Notes under the pieces: model-generated
What the model was told of the DNA's origin: nothing
Database searches by the model: none
Seen by the model: the letters and a program-made list of their open reading frames with translations, nothing else
Shown: in pieces, positions 62,911 through 64,000 of the stretch
How positions within the stretch are numbered: position 1 is the first letter of the stretch
Layout: every line of letters begins with the position of its first letter
Made by a program: the position numbers and the translations under genes
Origin: DASUPK01 sp963843085
Lineage (GTDB): Bacteria > Actinomycetota > Thermoleophilia > Solirubrobacterales > 70-9
NCBI GenBank assembly: GCA_963843085.1
Contig: CAWJJG010000011.1
Location: 248,001 to 312,000, forward strand
DNA: 64,000 bases
Direction: 5' to 3'

Positions 62911-62930
62911 TCTACCTAGAATTAGGTAGA
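62911..62930. promoter_or_regulatory. Palindrome in a divergent promoter region
   Basis: TCTACCTA (62911-62918) and TAGGTAGA (62923-62930) are exact complements around GAAT. The site lies between the start of the beta-helix gene (32 nt) and that of the fatty-acid-hydroxylase-like gene (27 nt), a fitting place for a shared operator. The binding protein is unknown. A related CTACCTA occurs at 60745-60751. Confidence 0.5.
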
Positions 62931-62956
62931 CCGGCACTCTACTAGGCTCCCTTTCG

Positions 62957-63631
62957 ATGCGTTCCGGTCAGGTCAGCTCACTCGGCCAGGCGCGCCGTGA
63001 GTTCCTGCGCAAGGAATCCGCATGGGTGATCGGGGACGGCGTGCTGGCCCTCGTCGTCCTGCGCGGCGTGATCGGCGATCTGACCTGGCGTGATGCCGTG
63101 GCCGTCGCGGCCCTTCTGGCGATCTATCCGTTCGGGGAATGGGCGATTCACGTCTACCTGCTGCACGCGAAGCCGATCAGGATCCGCGGCCGCAAGCTCG
63201 AGACGGTCGCCGCCCGAGCCCACCGGGCACACCACGCCGACCCGAACGACCTCGACATGGTCCTCCTCTACTGGTGGCAGGCGGCCTTCCTGATGCTGGT
63301 CGCGGTCCCGCTCACCATCGGCCTCGTCTCGGTGATCGTCACGGTGGCCGCGGGGCCCGTCCCGTTCGGCGTGATGGTGAGCGGCGCGATCGCGGGCTAT
63401 TGCATGGTCTTCGCCTACGAGTGGACGCACTTCCTGATCCACACCGCGTACCGGCCGCGGACGAGCGCCTACAGGGCGGTTTGGCGAAACCACCGGCTCC
63501 ACCACTTCAAGAACGAGCACTTCTGGCACGGGATCACCAACAACATCTCCGACCGCGTGCTCGGCACGAACCCCGGCGCTCGCGACGTGCCGAAGTCCGA
63601 TACGGCTCGGACCCTGGACCCGGCGCGTTGA
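62957..63631 (+). CDS. Fatty acid hydroxylase/sterol desaturase-type membrane protein
   Basis: A 224-residue integral membrane di-iron protein with four hydrophobic segments. The histidine clusters of the superfamily are present: WAIHVYLLH, AHRAHHADPND, WTHFLIHTAYRP and NHRLHHFKNEHFWHG. The family hydroxylates or desaturates lipids with O2; the exact lipid is unknown. It begins at ATG 62957 and is followed 13 bp after its stop by an acetolactate decarboxylase gene. Confidence 0.88.
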   Translation: MRSGQVSSLGQARREFLRKESAWVIGDGVLALVVLRGVIGDLTWRDAVAVAALLAIYPFGEWAIHVYLLHAKPIRIRGRKLETVAARAHRAHHADPNDLDMVLLYWWQAAFLMLVAVPLTIGLVSVIVTVAAGPVPFGVMVSGAIAGYCMVFAYEWTHFLIHTAYRPRTSAYRAVWRNHRLHHFKNEHFWHGITNNISDRVLGTNPGARDVPKSDTARTLDPAR

Positions 63632-63644
63632 GCGCCCACTCCGA

Positions 63645-64000
63645 ATGAGCCTCGACGAGCGCTGGATCCGCTCGCTTCACGTCGAGGCGATGCGACGCGC
63701 CGACCTGCATGCCGAGCACGACCCGCACGTCCTCTTCCAGGCCTCGACGATCGGCGCGCTGGTCGACGGCTCCTTCGAGGGCGACGTCAGCTTCGCGGAG
63801 CTCGCGGAGCACGGCGACCTCGGCCTCGGGACCATCAACCACCTGGACGGCGAGATGATCGCCCTCGGCGGGACCTTCTACCGCGCCGATGTCGATGGCG
63901 ACATCAGCGAGATCCCCCTGGAGGAGCTGACCCCGTTCGCCGTCATGGTGCCCTTCGAGGGCGACATCGGGTTCGACCTCGAGGGCTCGATCGACCACGA
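63645..64000 (+). CDS. budA: Alpha-acetolactate decarboxylase, 3' end outside the window
   Basis: The first 118 residues are visible. They begin MSLDERWIRSLHVEAMRRAD and contain the family segments LFQASTIGALVDGSFEGDV, AEHGDLGLGTINHLDGEMIA and FYRADVDGDI. The enzyme converts acetolactate to acetoin. The gene follows the hydroxylase-like gene closely. The metal-binding histidines lie in the part cut off by the window, so activity cannot be judged. Confidence 0.88.
   Translation, partial: MSLDERWIRSLHVEAMRRADLHAEHDPHVLFQASTIGALVDGSFEGDVSFAELAEHGDLGLGTINHLDGEMIALGGTFYRADVDGDISEIPLEELTPFAVMVPFEGDIGFDLEGSIDH

Overview
The window is high-GC DNA from a rod-shaped actinobacterium. The minus-strand order clpX - valS - folC - ndk - maf - mreB - (PBP2/RodA) - mreC - mreD - PBP2 - RodA - RNase E/G is the conserved block known from Streptomyces and relatives. 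Many secreted or twin-arginine proteins, short intergenic gaps, frequent GTG/TTG starts and 4-base ATGA/GTGA overlaps fit this. Placement in Thermoleophilia/Solirubrobacterales is an inference from overall protein style, not proven by a marker.

Layout. 1-10.3 kb: elongasome cluster (RNase E/G partial, two RodA, two PBP2, MreB/C/D). 10.3-20.9 kb: Maf, Ndk, a frameshifted AbiEi/DUF559 gene, a zinc-ribbon membrane protein, FolC, ValS, a Tat-exported flavin amine oxidase, a GroES-like protein, a RodZ-like protein and ClpX (apparently starting at CTG). 21-31 kb: an ECF41 sigma factor/epimerase operon with a recognisable ECF41 promoter, a PucR-type regulator, secreted proteins, an M23 peptidase, ClpP, cupin/DUF488 and trigger factor; tig, clpP and clpX keep their usual order but are separated by accessory genes. 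31-38.7 kb: CtaG, CorA, an alkyltransferase-like protein, a PASTA-type Ser/Thr kinase with a frameshift, P-II/Amt and an acyl-CoA ligase.

38.7-59.2 kb is the most interesting part. A perfect 46-bp direct repeat of the 3' part of the tRNA-His gene lies at 38728-38773, and the intact tRNA-His lies at 59134-59207, so 20.4 kb between them looks like an integrated island. It carries an esterase, an MMPL exporter, three histidine kinases (one with four tandem GAF domains, one frameshifted), a NarL-type response regulator, a stand-alone receiver, an FAD oxidase, an ABC exporter, an MFS exporter, a truncated ECF41 sigma factor, a RibD/DHFR-like reductase and, beside the tRNA, a nucleotidyltransferase/winged-helix pair with a perfect palindromic operator (type IV toxin-antitoxin-like). 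No integrase gene is visible. A conserved element of about 28 bp sits upstream of four island transcription units (three of them 58-59 nt from the start codon), and its core recurs 59 nt upstream of the ABC genes. This suggests one regulon, probably served by the local two-component proteins.

59.2-64 kb returns to ordinary genes: secreted lipase, tRNA-Arg(TCT), a secreted beta-helix protein, a fatty-acid-hydroxylase-like membrane protein, and the start of acetolactate decarboxylase. Three single-base frameshifts in otherwise intact genes (near 12157, 35197 and 50670) may be real decay or sequencing error.
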